A stretch of 5,640 nt of DNA. It comes from an uncultured bacterium (GTDB lineage: Bacteria; Bacteroidota; Bacteroidia; Bacteroidales; Marinifilaceae). Numbering within the stretch: the stretch's first letter is position 1; each line of letters begins with the position of its first letter. Location: assembly GCA_905215395.1 (NCBI GenBank), contig CAJMQA010000234.1, forward strand, positions 1-5,640, read 5' to 3'. The notes below the pieces were generated by a model, which was not told the origin of the DNA, made no database searches, and was given only the letters and a program-made list of their open reading frames with translations. A program made the position numbers and the translations under genes. Below are positions 1 through 5,640 of the stretch, piece after piece.

Positions 1-1702
1 TATCTATCAGGCATTAACCAGCAGTAATGCATGGATGACCCCCTGGGATATGAAGAAACCGATCACAACCTGGGCAGGACTGGAATTTGCAGAAGTTCGG
101 GGCGAACAACGGGTCGTGGGAATTAATACCCGGGAATTTCAGATTTACGGAGAGCTTCCCAATGAACTGGGGAATCTCCGGGAATTAAAAAAACTGGCCA
201 TCACAAGTGGTTCTATTACCGGCCGGATTCCTGTCACCATCACTTCTTTGCGCAAACTGGAAGAAATCAATATTCCTTTCAAAGACGGGTATGCAGAATG
301 GTATGTTCCTGAAAATGCGGGCGATATGAAAGCTCTGCGGATACTGAATGTTTCCTATCTGAAAATAGCTCCGGAATTCTTCAAAAATCTTTATAAGATC
401 CCTACCCTGGAAACGATTAATATGAAAGCTTTTGAGGGCGATCTGCCGGAAGGAATTTCCACCTTAGTCAACTTGAAAACACTGGCTTTAGGTTATACCA
501 AAGTAGCATCATTACCTCAGGATATGGGTAACCTTCCCAATCTGGAAAAACTCGATCTTTCCAACTGTAGTAAATTAATCAGTCTGGGAGATCATTTAGG
601 ACAGTTACCGAAATTAACATCACTGAACTTAGCTTATTGCACCAAACTGATAACCTTACCTGACAATATCGGGCAATTGCAAAACTTAACAACACTGAAC
701 ATTAACGGTTGTTCTGCCCTGGAAGCTATTCCGGAAAGCTTTACCAATCTCAGAAATTTAACCTCATTGAATTTCAATGGTTGCAGTAATCTGGTACAAC
801 TCCCGGTACAGCTCGGTAATATGACACAGGTAACCAGTATCAATCTGAGCAGTTGTTCTGCACTGACCTCTCTTCCGGAAAGTTTCGGAAATCTGAACCG
901 ACTGACAAAATTACAATTAAGAAGTTGTTCTTCCCTGATAGGTCTGCCTGAATCCATCGGAAATCTGACAGGTGTCACAGAAATTGAAATGAGTATGTGT
1001 AACGGACTGAAAAGTTTCCCTGAAGGTTTAGGTAATTTAGCAAATCTGAAGAAATTTACATTTACAACAGACGCTAACATGGTGGCTTTACCATCAACCT
1101 TTGGAAACCTGAGCAACCTGGAAGAGTTTGATTGCAGCAAATATAGTTCCGACAATTTCGGTGTTTCCGGAGATATGTCATTATTCAGGAACTTATTAAA
1201 GCTGAAATCACTGAAAGCCAATTACAACTACTTCAGCGGAGATTTGTCCGTTTTAGCCGGTCTTCCTCAACTGACTACCATCGAATTAGCCGGGAACAAA
1301 TTATCCGGAACGCTGGATCTTTCCCAGATATTGAATGACAAACAGTCTATAATCAACTTATCCAATAATGGTTTATCCGGGACACTGAATGGTATAACCA
1401 AGGGAACAGCTCTAACCAAGCTGATATTAAACAACAATAAGCTGACTGGTGAACTTCCGGCCGATATCGATTTGTGCAGCAAACTGACAAATCTCAATCT
1501 GGCAGACAATCTGCTTACCGGCAATCTACCGGTAGCCCTGATCAACATCAATTTCACCTGGAGTGGATTAGTACTCAAAAATAACAATATGTCAGGGACC
1601 ATTGATCCGCAAATTATTGGTTCTACCGGCTGGAAATCCAAATGGTACCCCACAACCAACATAATACCTCAAAATGAAGGCTATGAATTTTCCGGATTTT
1701 AA
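1..1702 (+). CDS. Leucine-rich repeat protein, probably surface-exposed (5' end outside window)
   Basis: This is the C-terminal part of a long LRR protein. The frame stays open from the left edge (first whole codon at 2) through an ATG at 35 to TAA at 1700-1702, and the sequence before that ATG fits the family (ALTSSNAW), so the ATG is probably internal. Numbering from it: residues 1-50 look like an LRR N-cap (W4, W13, G15, then GELPNELGNL). Irregular LRRs fill 51-169, eight 24-residue LRRs fill 170-361, and LRRs of the plant receptor-kinase style (NxLSGTL, NKLTGELP) fill about 390-525. The C-terminus carries PQNEGYEF, as in many Bacteroides LRR lipoproteins, with no type IX secretion domain. 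LRR proteins usually bind protein or glycan ligands; no ligand can be named. Surface location is inferred from the family, because the signal peptide is not in view. A terminator-like hairpin follows 17 nt after the stop. Confidence 0.92.
   Translation, partial: IYQALTSSNAWMTPWDMKKPITTWAGLEFAEVRGEQRVVGINTREFQIYGELPNELGNLRELKKLAITSGSITGRIPVTITSLRKLEEINIPFKDGYAEWYVPENAGDMKALRILNVSYLKIAPEFFKNLYKIPTLETINMKAFEGDLPEGISTLVNLKTLALGYTKVASLPQDMGNLPNLEKLDLSNCSKLISLGDHLGQLPKLTSLNLAYCTKLITLPDNIGQLQNLTTLNINGCSALEAIPESFTNLRNLTSLNFNGCSNLVQLPVQLGNMTQVTSINLSSCSALTSLPESFGNLNRLTKLQLRSCSSLIGLPESIGNLTGVTEIEMSMCNGLKSFPEGLGNLANLKKFTFTTDANMVALPSTFGNLSNLEEFDCSKYSSDNFGVSGDMSLFRNLLKLKSLKANYNYFSGDLSVLAGLPQLTTIELAGNKLSGTLDLSQILNDKQSIINLSNNGLSGTLNGITKGTALTKLILNNNKLTGELPADIDLCSKLTNLNLADNLLTGNLPVALININFTWSGLVLKNNNMSGTIDPQIIGSTGWKSKWYPTTNIIPQNEGYEFSGF
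542..1117 (+). repeat. Eight in-frame 72-bp LRR-coding units with a cysteine ladder
   Basis: These 576 bases encode exactly eight 24-residue LRR units (residues 170-361, counted from the ATG at 35). The common pattern is LxxLxLxxCxxLxxLP followed by a variable part and GNL or GQL. The first seven units have cysteine at 178, 202, 226, 250, 274, 298 and 322, a strict 24-residue period; the eighth has Asp at the equivalent position 346. The units are diverged at DNA level, so this is an old protein repeat and not a recent tandem duplication. The unit before it (147-169) has 23 residues and Tyr at the cysteine position. Confidence 0.88.
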
Positions 1703-1719
1703 AAATTAATATATAATAG

Positions 1720-1767
1720 AGGTGTCCGAAAAAGCAAAATATTGCCTATACGGACACCTTTATTTTT
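1720..1767 (+). terminator. Rho-independent terminator-like hairpin after the LRR gene
   Basis: A perfect 9-bp stem is formed by AGGTGTCCG (1720-1728) and CGGACACCT (1751-1759). It is followed by a T-rich tract (TTATTTTT, ending at 1767). The 22-nt loop can itself form a small inner stem, GCAA (1734-1737) with TTGC (1742-1745). The hairpin starts 17 nt after the LRR stop codon and its T tract ends 11 nt before the next ATG. This position fits a terminator for the LRR gene. Because it would also lie in the leader of the next gene if transcription reads through, an attenuator role is possible but unproven. Confidence 0.78.
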
Positions 1768-1778
1768 AAAAAAAGACC

Positions 1779-2882
1779 ATGAAAAAGACTTTATATCTGT
1801 TAATGTGCCTCTCTCTGTTTCTTTCATCCTGCTCAAAAACTTTTAAAATTAAAGGGAAATTTGCCAAAGAGATGAAAAGCCAAAGTCTTGAACTTACCGA
1901 ACCCAACTGCAAAGGAGGAGATTTCCTGCTGTCAGTACCCTTAAATCCAGATGGTTCATTTGAATTAAAAGGAGAAATAACACCGGGAAAAATCGGTTTT
2001 ATTGAAGCCAGAAAAGACTACATCCGGCTTCCTGTTTATCTTGAAAAAGAAACGTATATGCTGACAGAGAATGACGGCAAGTATTATCTGCTGTCCCAAA
2101 ACCCCGAATCTCTGCAAAACCGTTATGTTGAATTTCTAAGCAAATATCACCGTATGACCCGGGAATTTGAAAAAATGGGGCAGAATTATTGTGAACAGGA
2201 AGATGTCCTTGCAAAAGCCAGCCTTTCTGTTCAATTAGACAAGAAATTCAAAGAAAGAAATGAGATGCTACTGGAAGGTATCGAAGAATTCGCAGGTACG
2301 GAAATCGCCCTGAATATCCTGAATGAGATACTCTTTTATTGTGAAGTAGATTACAAATATTTCACCCGTTCCATAGAGAAACTGGGTACAAATATTCCTG
2401 ATTCCAAAATGAAAACCCGTATATTCGAAGCCTACGAAAAATGCAAGGCGAAACAATTGACCGGCCTGGCCCCCGACTTTGAACTTCCGGATGCCAAAGG
2501 GCAAAAAATACGTTTGTCTGATTTCCGGGGGAATTATGTATTACTGGACTTCTGGGCCTCCTGGTGTGCCCCCTGCCGGAAAAAAAACAAAGAACTGAAC
2601 AAGCATTACGATGAACTAAAAGAGAGTGGTCTGGTTATGATTTCCATTTCTCTGGACGATAATGCCACCCAATGGAAAGAAGCCGTAAAAACCGACAGTA
2701 TCCGTTGGCTACAAGTTGCCGACCTGAAAGGTTTTCAGGCAAGTGAGGTACGTAAAGCATATAAAGTAGAGCAAGTTCCAAGTGTCTTCCTGATTGACAA
2801 ATCCGGAAATATACAGAGCAGTAATCCGGAAATGGAAGAAATAAAAAGTTTAATCACCCCCGTTTCACTCCCCCAAAAATAA
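1779..2882 (+). CDS. TlpA/ResA-like thioredoxin-fold lipoprotein with DUF4369-like N-terminal domain
   Basis: This is a 367-residue lipoprotein predicted to be a thiol-disulfide oxidoreductase of the cell envelope. Residues 1-17 form a lipoprotein signal peptide (KK, hydrophobic stretch) ending in the lipobox LSSC, with C18 as the lipidated cysteine. Ser and Lys follow and no acidic surface-export signal is seen, so a periplasm-facing location is more likely. Residues about 21-108 resemble the beta-rich DUF4369 domain common in Bacteroidetes. A helical, charged linker spans about 110-225. The TlpA/AhpC-TSA-type thioredoxin fold follows: APDFELPDAKG at 231-241, active site WCAPC at 262-266 (C263, C266) and cis-proline P334 in VPSVFLID. 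Such proteins usually keep partner cysteines reduced; the partner is unknown. The ATG at 1779 is preceded by an A-rich stretch and places the signal peptide correctly. The downstream amidohydrolase begins 5 nt after the stop, which implies co-transcription. Confidence 0.94.
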   Translation: MKKTLYLLMCLSLFLSSCSKTFKIKGKFAKEMKSQSLELTEPNCKGGDFLLSVPLNPDGSFELKGEITPGKIGFIEARKDYIRLPVYLEKETYMLTENDGKYYLLSQNPESLQNRYVEFLSKYHRMTREFEKMGQNYCEQEDVLAKASLSVQLDKKFKERNEMLLEGIEEFAGTEIALNILNEILFYCEVDYKYFTRSIEKLGTNIPDSKMKTRIFEAYEKCKAKQLTGLAPDFELPDAKGQKIRLSDFRGNYVLLDFWASWCAPCRKKNKELNKHYDELKESGLVMISISLDDNATQWKEAVKTDSIRWLQVADLKGFQASEVRKAYKVEQVPSVFLIDKSGNIQSSNPEMEEIKSLITPVSLPQK

Positions 2883-2887
2883 CACTC

Positions 2888-4132
2888 ATGAGATTTCTAT
2901 TCTTATTTTTGATCATCGCTTTCAACAGTTCTGCACAAACACTCATTTTAAAAGACGTAACGATCATCGATGTAATCAAAGGCAAACAGACAGAAGGCGC
3001 AGACATTGTTATCCGGGACGGAAAAATCCTGAAATCAGGCATCCATGCCGGACAAGGAGTTGAAGGAAAAGTCCTGAATCTGGCAGGCAAGTATGTCATC
3101 CCCGGTCTGATAGATGCCCATGTTCACATTGCCAATGATCCCAAAGAAACTCAGGCAGAACGAAGCCAACACCTCAGCTATTTCCTGCATCATGGCATCA
3201 CCACCATACGGGATGCAGCCGGGGATGCCCGTATACTTAAAGAATTACAGGCAGATGTCAGGAATGGCAAAATACAGGGACCGGATATTTATTATGCAGC
3301 CTTCCTTGCAGGTCCTGACTATTTTGAAGGTAATGACCGGGAGAAAAGCATGGTTGAAGGCTTTGGCAGCGATTACGCCCCCTGGATGCAATGTATCACT
3401 CCCGGTGATGACCTGGAGCAAGCGATGCAATCGGCAAAATCGTGCGGAGCCACAGGAATCAAAATCTATGGGGGGTTTTCCGCTGATTTTCTTCCGGCAC
3501 TGACTAAAGCCGCTCAAAAAGAAGGATTAAAAATCTGGGGACATGCCACCCTCTTTCCGGCCAAACCGACCGATATGGCCAGAGCAGGTACCGAGGTCAT
3601 CTCTCACGCCTATATGCTCGAATGGGAAAACGTTCCTCAGACTCTGGAAAAAAACATATTTAAAAACTACGAACTTTATTATGACAAAATCAATCACGAC
3701 AGCCTGAATGCAGACTCTTTTTTCAAGGAAATAAAAAAACATCAGGGGATTTTCGACCCAACTCTTTATCTCTGTATGGTCAATGGCATGAAATGGTCAG
3801 CCGGTTTAGTCAAACAAGCTCACGAACAAGGAATAAAAATTTGTGCCGGAACAGACTACACCAATGACCTGAACAGGGCCTTTCCGTTTTTGTTCGATGA
3901 AATAGAACTTTACGTCAACACCTGTGGTTTCTCCCCTTTGGATGCCATTCGTAGTGCCACAATCATTGCAGCCGAAGTTGTCGGTCAGAAAAAAGAAACC
4001 GGTTCTATTGAAAAAGGGAAAAATGCCGATCTGCTTATTCTCAACGGGAATCCTCTGACTGACATCAGTCAGCTCAGGAACCAGCATCTGGTCATCCAAA
4101 AGGGAAAGCCGCTCAGTCTCAGCGATATTTAA
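2888..4132 (+). CDS. Exported metal-dependent amidohydrolase (imidazolonepropionase/prolidase-like)
   Basis: This 414-residue enzyme belongs to the amidohydrolase superfamily, in the broad group of imidazolonepropionase-like and Xaa-Pro/Xaa-Arg dipeptidase-like proteins. Residues 1-16 form a signal peptide (MRFLFLFLIIAF, cleavage probable at SSA-Q, 16/17), so it should act in the periplasm. Metal ligands are visible in order: H78 and H80 (DAHVH), K192 in GIKIYGG (the lysine that is carboxylated in binuclear members), H219 (GHA), H240 (ISHA) and D323 (AGTD). Residues about 18-70 and 370-405 form the small beta-sandwich (KGKNADLLILNGNP). All ligands are present, so the enzyme looks active. The substrate is not readable from sequence; a dipeptide, cyclic amide or other C-N bond is possible. 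It lies 5 nt after the TlpA-like gene and is probably translated from the same mRNA. No strong terminator is seen in the 80 nt that follow. Confidence 0.93.
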   Translation: MRFLFLFLIIAFNSSAQTLILKDVTIIDVIKGKQTEGADIVIRDGKILKSGIHAGQGVEGKVLNLAGKYVIPGLIDAHVHIANDPKETQAERSQHLSYFLHHGITTIRDAAGDARILKELQADVRNGKIQGPDIYYAAFLAGPDYFEGNDREKSMVEGFGSDYAPWMQCITPGDDLEQAMQSAKSCGATGIKIYGGFSADFLPALTKAAQKEGLKIWGHATLFPAKPTDMARAGTEVISHAYMLEWENVPQTLEKNIFKNYELYYDKINHDSLNADSFFKEIKKHQGIFDPTLYLCMVNGMKWSAGLVKQAHEQGIKICAGTDYTNDLNRAFPFLFDEIELYVNTCGFSPLDAIRSATIIAAEVVGQKKETGSIEKGKNADLLILNGNPLTDISQLRNQHLVIQKGKPLSLSDI

Positions 4133-4162
4133 CCGTAACCTGACAAATTACAACCAGAGAAA

Positions 4163-4193
4163 TCTGCATTCTGAAATTTTAATGATACCTTTG
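4163..4193 (+). promoter_or_regulatory. Bacteroidetes-type housekeeping promoter for the sirtuin-rlmD unit
   Basis: A -7 element TACCTTTG (4186-4193) matches the Bacteroidetes consensus TAnnTTTG exactly. TCTG (4163-4166), 19 nt upstream, is one base off the -33 element TTTG. Transcription would begin near 4200, giving a leader of only about 13 nt before the ATG at 4213. The promoter sits in the only intergenic space larger than the terminator region and separates the sirtuin unit from the amidohydrolase unit. Confidence 0.7.
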
Positions 4194-4212
4194 CAGCTAT
4201 AAATTCAGAATT

Positions 4213-4929
4213 ATGATGAAACTGGTTGTATTAACAGGGGCAGGAATGAGTGCTGAAAGCGGAATAAAGACATTCCGCGACAGTGACGGCCTGTGGGAAA
4301 ACTACCGGATAGAAGATGTGTGTACACCTGAAGCACTGGAGCGGAATCCCGAATTAGTCATCACATTTTACAATGAGAGGCGTAAACAACTTTACGAAGC
4401 TCAGCCCAATGCCGGCCATAAAGACCTGGCTGAACTGGAGAAATATTTTGACGTACAGATCATCACCCAGAATATCGATGACCTGCATGAACGGGCAGGT
4501 AGTAAACATGTTCTCCATCTTCACGGAGAATTAAAAAAAGTACGCAGTAGTAAAAATCCGGATCTGATCTATGATTTAGAGGGATGGGAGTTAAAACCCG
4601 GCACCCGCTGTGAAGACGGTTCCTTTTTACGGCCCCATGTTGTATTCTTCGGAGAATCGGTTCCTAACATAGAACCCGCCACAGAAATAGTACGCCAGGC
4701 CGATGTATTCGTCATTATCGGAACTTCATTGGCAGTCTATCCTGCAGCCAGTCTGCTTCACTATGCTCCTGATGGGATTCCGGTATTTGTCATTGACCCG
4801 AAAATCCCCCGGCAAGCACATCGCCTGGGATATCATCTGATAGAAAAAGGGGCTTCAGAAGGGGTTGCCGAACTGATGAAGCTGCTGACAATTCCTTCCG
4901 GAGAAAATGTAACAAACGAAAAACTTTAA
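4213..4929 (+). CDS. cobB: NAD-dependent protein deacylase of the sirtuin family (CobB-like, class III)
   Basis: This 238-residue cytoplasmic sirtuin uses NAD+ to remove acyl groups from lysine, giving nicotinamide and O-acyl-ADP-ribose. Visible motifs are GAGMSAESGI (9-18) and FRD (21-23) for NAD binding, QNID (86-89), catalytic H104 in HLHGEL, LRPHVVFFGE (139-148) and GTS (170-172). Y53 and R56 form the YxxR motif that in SIRT5 and E. coli CobB binds succinyl or malonyl groups, so desuccinylase activity is likely beside deacetylase activity. The zinc module is degenerate: the first CxxC is replaced around RSSK (111-114), and the second keeps only C133, in CEDG. I recall similar loss in Bacteroidetes homologues, so it is probably lineage-typical and not decay. 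Two adjacent ATGs (4213 and 4216) leave the start uncertain by one codon. The gene has its own promoter and lies 2 nt before the rRNA methyltransferase gene. Confidence 0.96.
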   Translation: MMKLVVLTGAGMSAESGIKTFRDSDGLWENYRIEDVCTPEALERNPELVITFYNERRKQLYEAQPNAGHKDLAELEKYFDVQIITQNIDDLHERAGSKHVLHLHGELKKVRSSKNPDLIYDLEGWELKPGTRCEDGSFLRPHVVFFGESVPNIEPATEIVRQADVFVIIGTSLAVYPAASLLHYAPDGIPVFVIDPKIPRQAHRLGYHLIEKGASEGVAELMKLLTIPSGENVTNEKL

Positions 4930-4931
4930 CT

Positions 4932-5640
4932 ATGGGCAGGGCTAAAAAACCGTTATTAGAAAATATAGAGATCATCAAAATCGCAGCAGAAGGGAAATCG
5001 ATTGCTTATGTAGATGATAAAGTACTATTTGTTCCCAATACAATTCCGGGAGATATTGTAGACGTCCAGGTGACCCGGAAACGGAAAAATTTTCTGGAAG
5101 GTTTTGTAACCCGGATACACCATTGGTCAGATTTACGCATAGCCCCTTCCTGTCCTCATTTTGGCATATGCGGTGGCTGCAAATGGCAAAATCTGCCTTA
5201 TGGAAAACAGTTAGAATTTAAACAACAAGAGATCATTGACAACCTGCAAAGAATTGGTAAAATAAAATTACAGCAAGTCTTCCCCATTCTTGGCTCTGAA
5301 AGGCAGTTTTATTACCGCAATAAGCTGGAATATACCTTTTCCAGTAAACGCTTTCTCACCCGCGAAGAAATCGGACAGGAGGCTGATATTGAGCGTACTC
5401 CGGCTGTAGGTTTTCATGTTCCGGGCCTATTTGATAAAGTAGTGGATATTCACGATTGCCATTTACAGGATAGCCCCTCCAATGAAATCCGGAATTTCAT
5501 ACGGGATTATGCTCTGGCTCACCAACTCAGTTTTTACAACATCCGCGAACAGCATGGTTTCCTCCGGACCCTGATTATACGTACTGCTTCTACTGGGGAA
5601 ATTATGGTTATCATAGCTTTCGGGCACGAAGAAACCAGAG
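4932..5640 (+). CDS. rlmD: 23S rRNA (uracil-C5)-methyltransferase, RlmD/RumA type (3' end outside window)
   Basis: The first 236 codons of an S-adenosylmethionine-dependent RNA methyltransferase are present; the frame is open to the right edge. In E. coli, RlmD makes m5U1939 in 23S rRNA. A TRAM-like RNA-binding domain covers about 1-65 (AAEGKSIAYVDDKVLFVP, PGDIVDVQV). The iron-sulfur cluster cysteines are C74, C80 and C83 in the CPHFGICGGC motif, with C176 (DIHDCHLQ) as the fourth ligand. YRNKLEYTFS (128-137) and GFHVPGLFDKVVDI (160-173) are typical of the family. The SAM-binding domain and catalytic cysteine lie beyond the window, so intactness cannot be judged. The ATG at 4932 is chosen because MGRAKKPLLE matches the usual short basic N-terminus and lies 2 nt after the sirtuin stop, suggesting co-transcription and perhaps translational coupling. 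RlmD is the best match; the related RlmC or TrmA types are less likely given the TRAM domain and cluster motif together. Confidence 0.95.
   Translation, partial: MGRAKKPLLENIEIIKIAAEGKSIAYVDDKVLFVPNTIPGDIVDVQVTRKRKNFLEGFVTRIHHWSDLRIAPSCPHFGICGGCKWQNLPYGKQLEFKQQEIIDNLQRIGKIKLQQVFPILGSERQFYYRNKLEYTFSSKRFLTREEIGQEADIERTPAVGFHVPGLFDKVVDIHDCHLQDSPSNEIRNFIRDYALAHQLSFYNIREQHGFLRTLIIRTASTGEIMVIIAFGHEETR

Noticed and set aside
35..37. ATG at 35 as the true start of the LRR gene.
   Set aside because: The frame is open to the left edge and the preceding residues fit an LRR N-terminal cap; no signal peptide follows the ATG.
542..1117. The 72-bp periodic region as a CRISPR array or non-coding tandem repeat.
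   Set aside because: The units are diverged in DNA sequence, lack spacers and keep the reading frame; the periodicity is that of LRR protein units.
634..1662. Two long open frames on the minus strand inside the LRR gene (634-1221 and 1267-1662).
   Set aside because: They are mirror frames of a repeat-rich coding sequence. Their products are low-complexity with no recognisable domain or export signal, and the + strand LRR frame explains the region.
1742..1768. Possible promoter before the TlpA-like gene: TTG at 1742-1744 and TATTTTTA at 1761-1768.
   Set aside because: The spacer is only about 16 nt, the final G of the -7 element is missing, and the sequence is better explained as the T tract of the terminator.
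3114..3503. Overlapping + strand frame of 129 codons inside the amidohydrolase gene.
   Set aside because: It lies wholly within the conserved amidohydrolase domain in another frame, and its product has no recognisable motif.
4155..4166. Small hairpin CAGA-GAAA-TCTG after the amidohydrolase gene as a possible terminator.
   Set aside because: The stem is only 4 bp with no T tract directly after it, and it overlaps the proposed -33 element.
4790..4978. Minus-strand frame of 62 codons across the sirtuin-rlmD junction.
   Set aside because: It covers conserved coding sequence of both + strand genes and shows no family features of its own.

Overview
The window reads as chromosome of a Bacteroidota bacterium, most likely an intestinal Bacteroidales. 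The evidence is a TAnnTTTG-type -7 promoter element, A-rich sequence instead of strong Shine-Dalgarno sites before the genes, a DUF4369-like TlpA lipoprotein, a surface-type leucine-rich repeat (LRR) protein with the Bacteroides-style C-terminal PQ..GY.F motif, and Bacteroidetes-like sirtuin and RlmD sequences. The genus cannot be fixed from this; an Odoribacter/Butyricimonas-like or Bacteroides/Parabacteroides-like host is a guess.

All five genes lie on the + strand and leave almost no free space. Region 1 (1-1702) is the 3' part of a large LRR protein gene whose beginning lies left of the window. Its centre is a regular array of eight 24-residue LRRs, seven with a cysteine at exactly the same position. 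It ends at a hairpin with a T-rich tail (1720-1767). Region 2 (1779-4132) is a two-gene unit with a 5-nt gap: a TlpA/ResA-like thioredoxin-fold lipoprotein and an amidohydrolase with a signal peptide, both predicted to act outside the cytoplasm. Region 3 (4163-5640) starts with a recognisable Bacteroidetes promoter. It drives a sirtuin NAD-dependent protein deacylase and, 2 nt after its stop, a 23S rRNA uracil-C5 methyltransferase of the RlmD/RumA type that runs off the right edge.

The genes form three transcriptional neighbourhoods rather than one pathway: a surface LRR protein, a cell-envelope redox/hydrolase pair, and a cytoplasmic housekeeping pair of protein deacylation and rRNA modification. 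I see no tRNA, rRNA, CRISPR array, insertion sequence, phage gene or recognisable defence system, and no non-coding gap over 100 nt. The most unusual points are the cysteine ladder in the LRR protein and the sirtuin that lacks the usual four zinc-binding cysteines but keeps the YxxR acyl-pocket motif. I do not find a convincing undescribed multi-gene system here.
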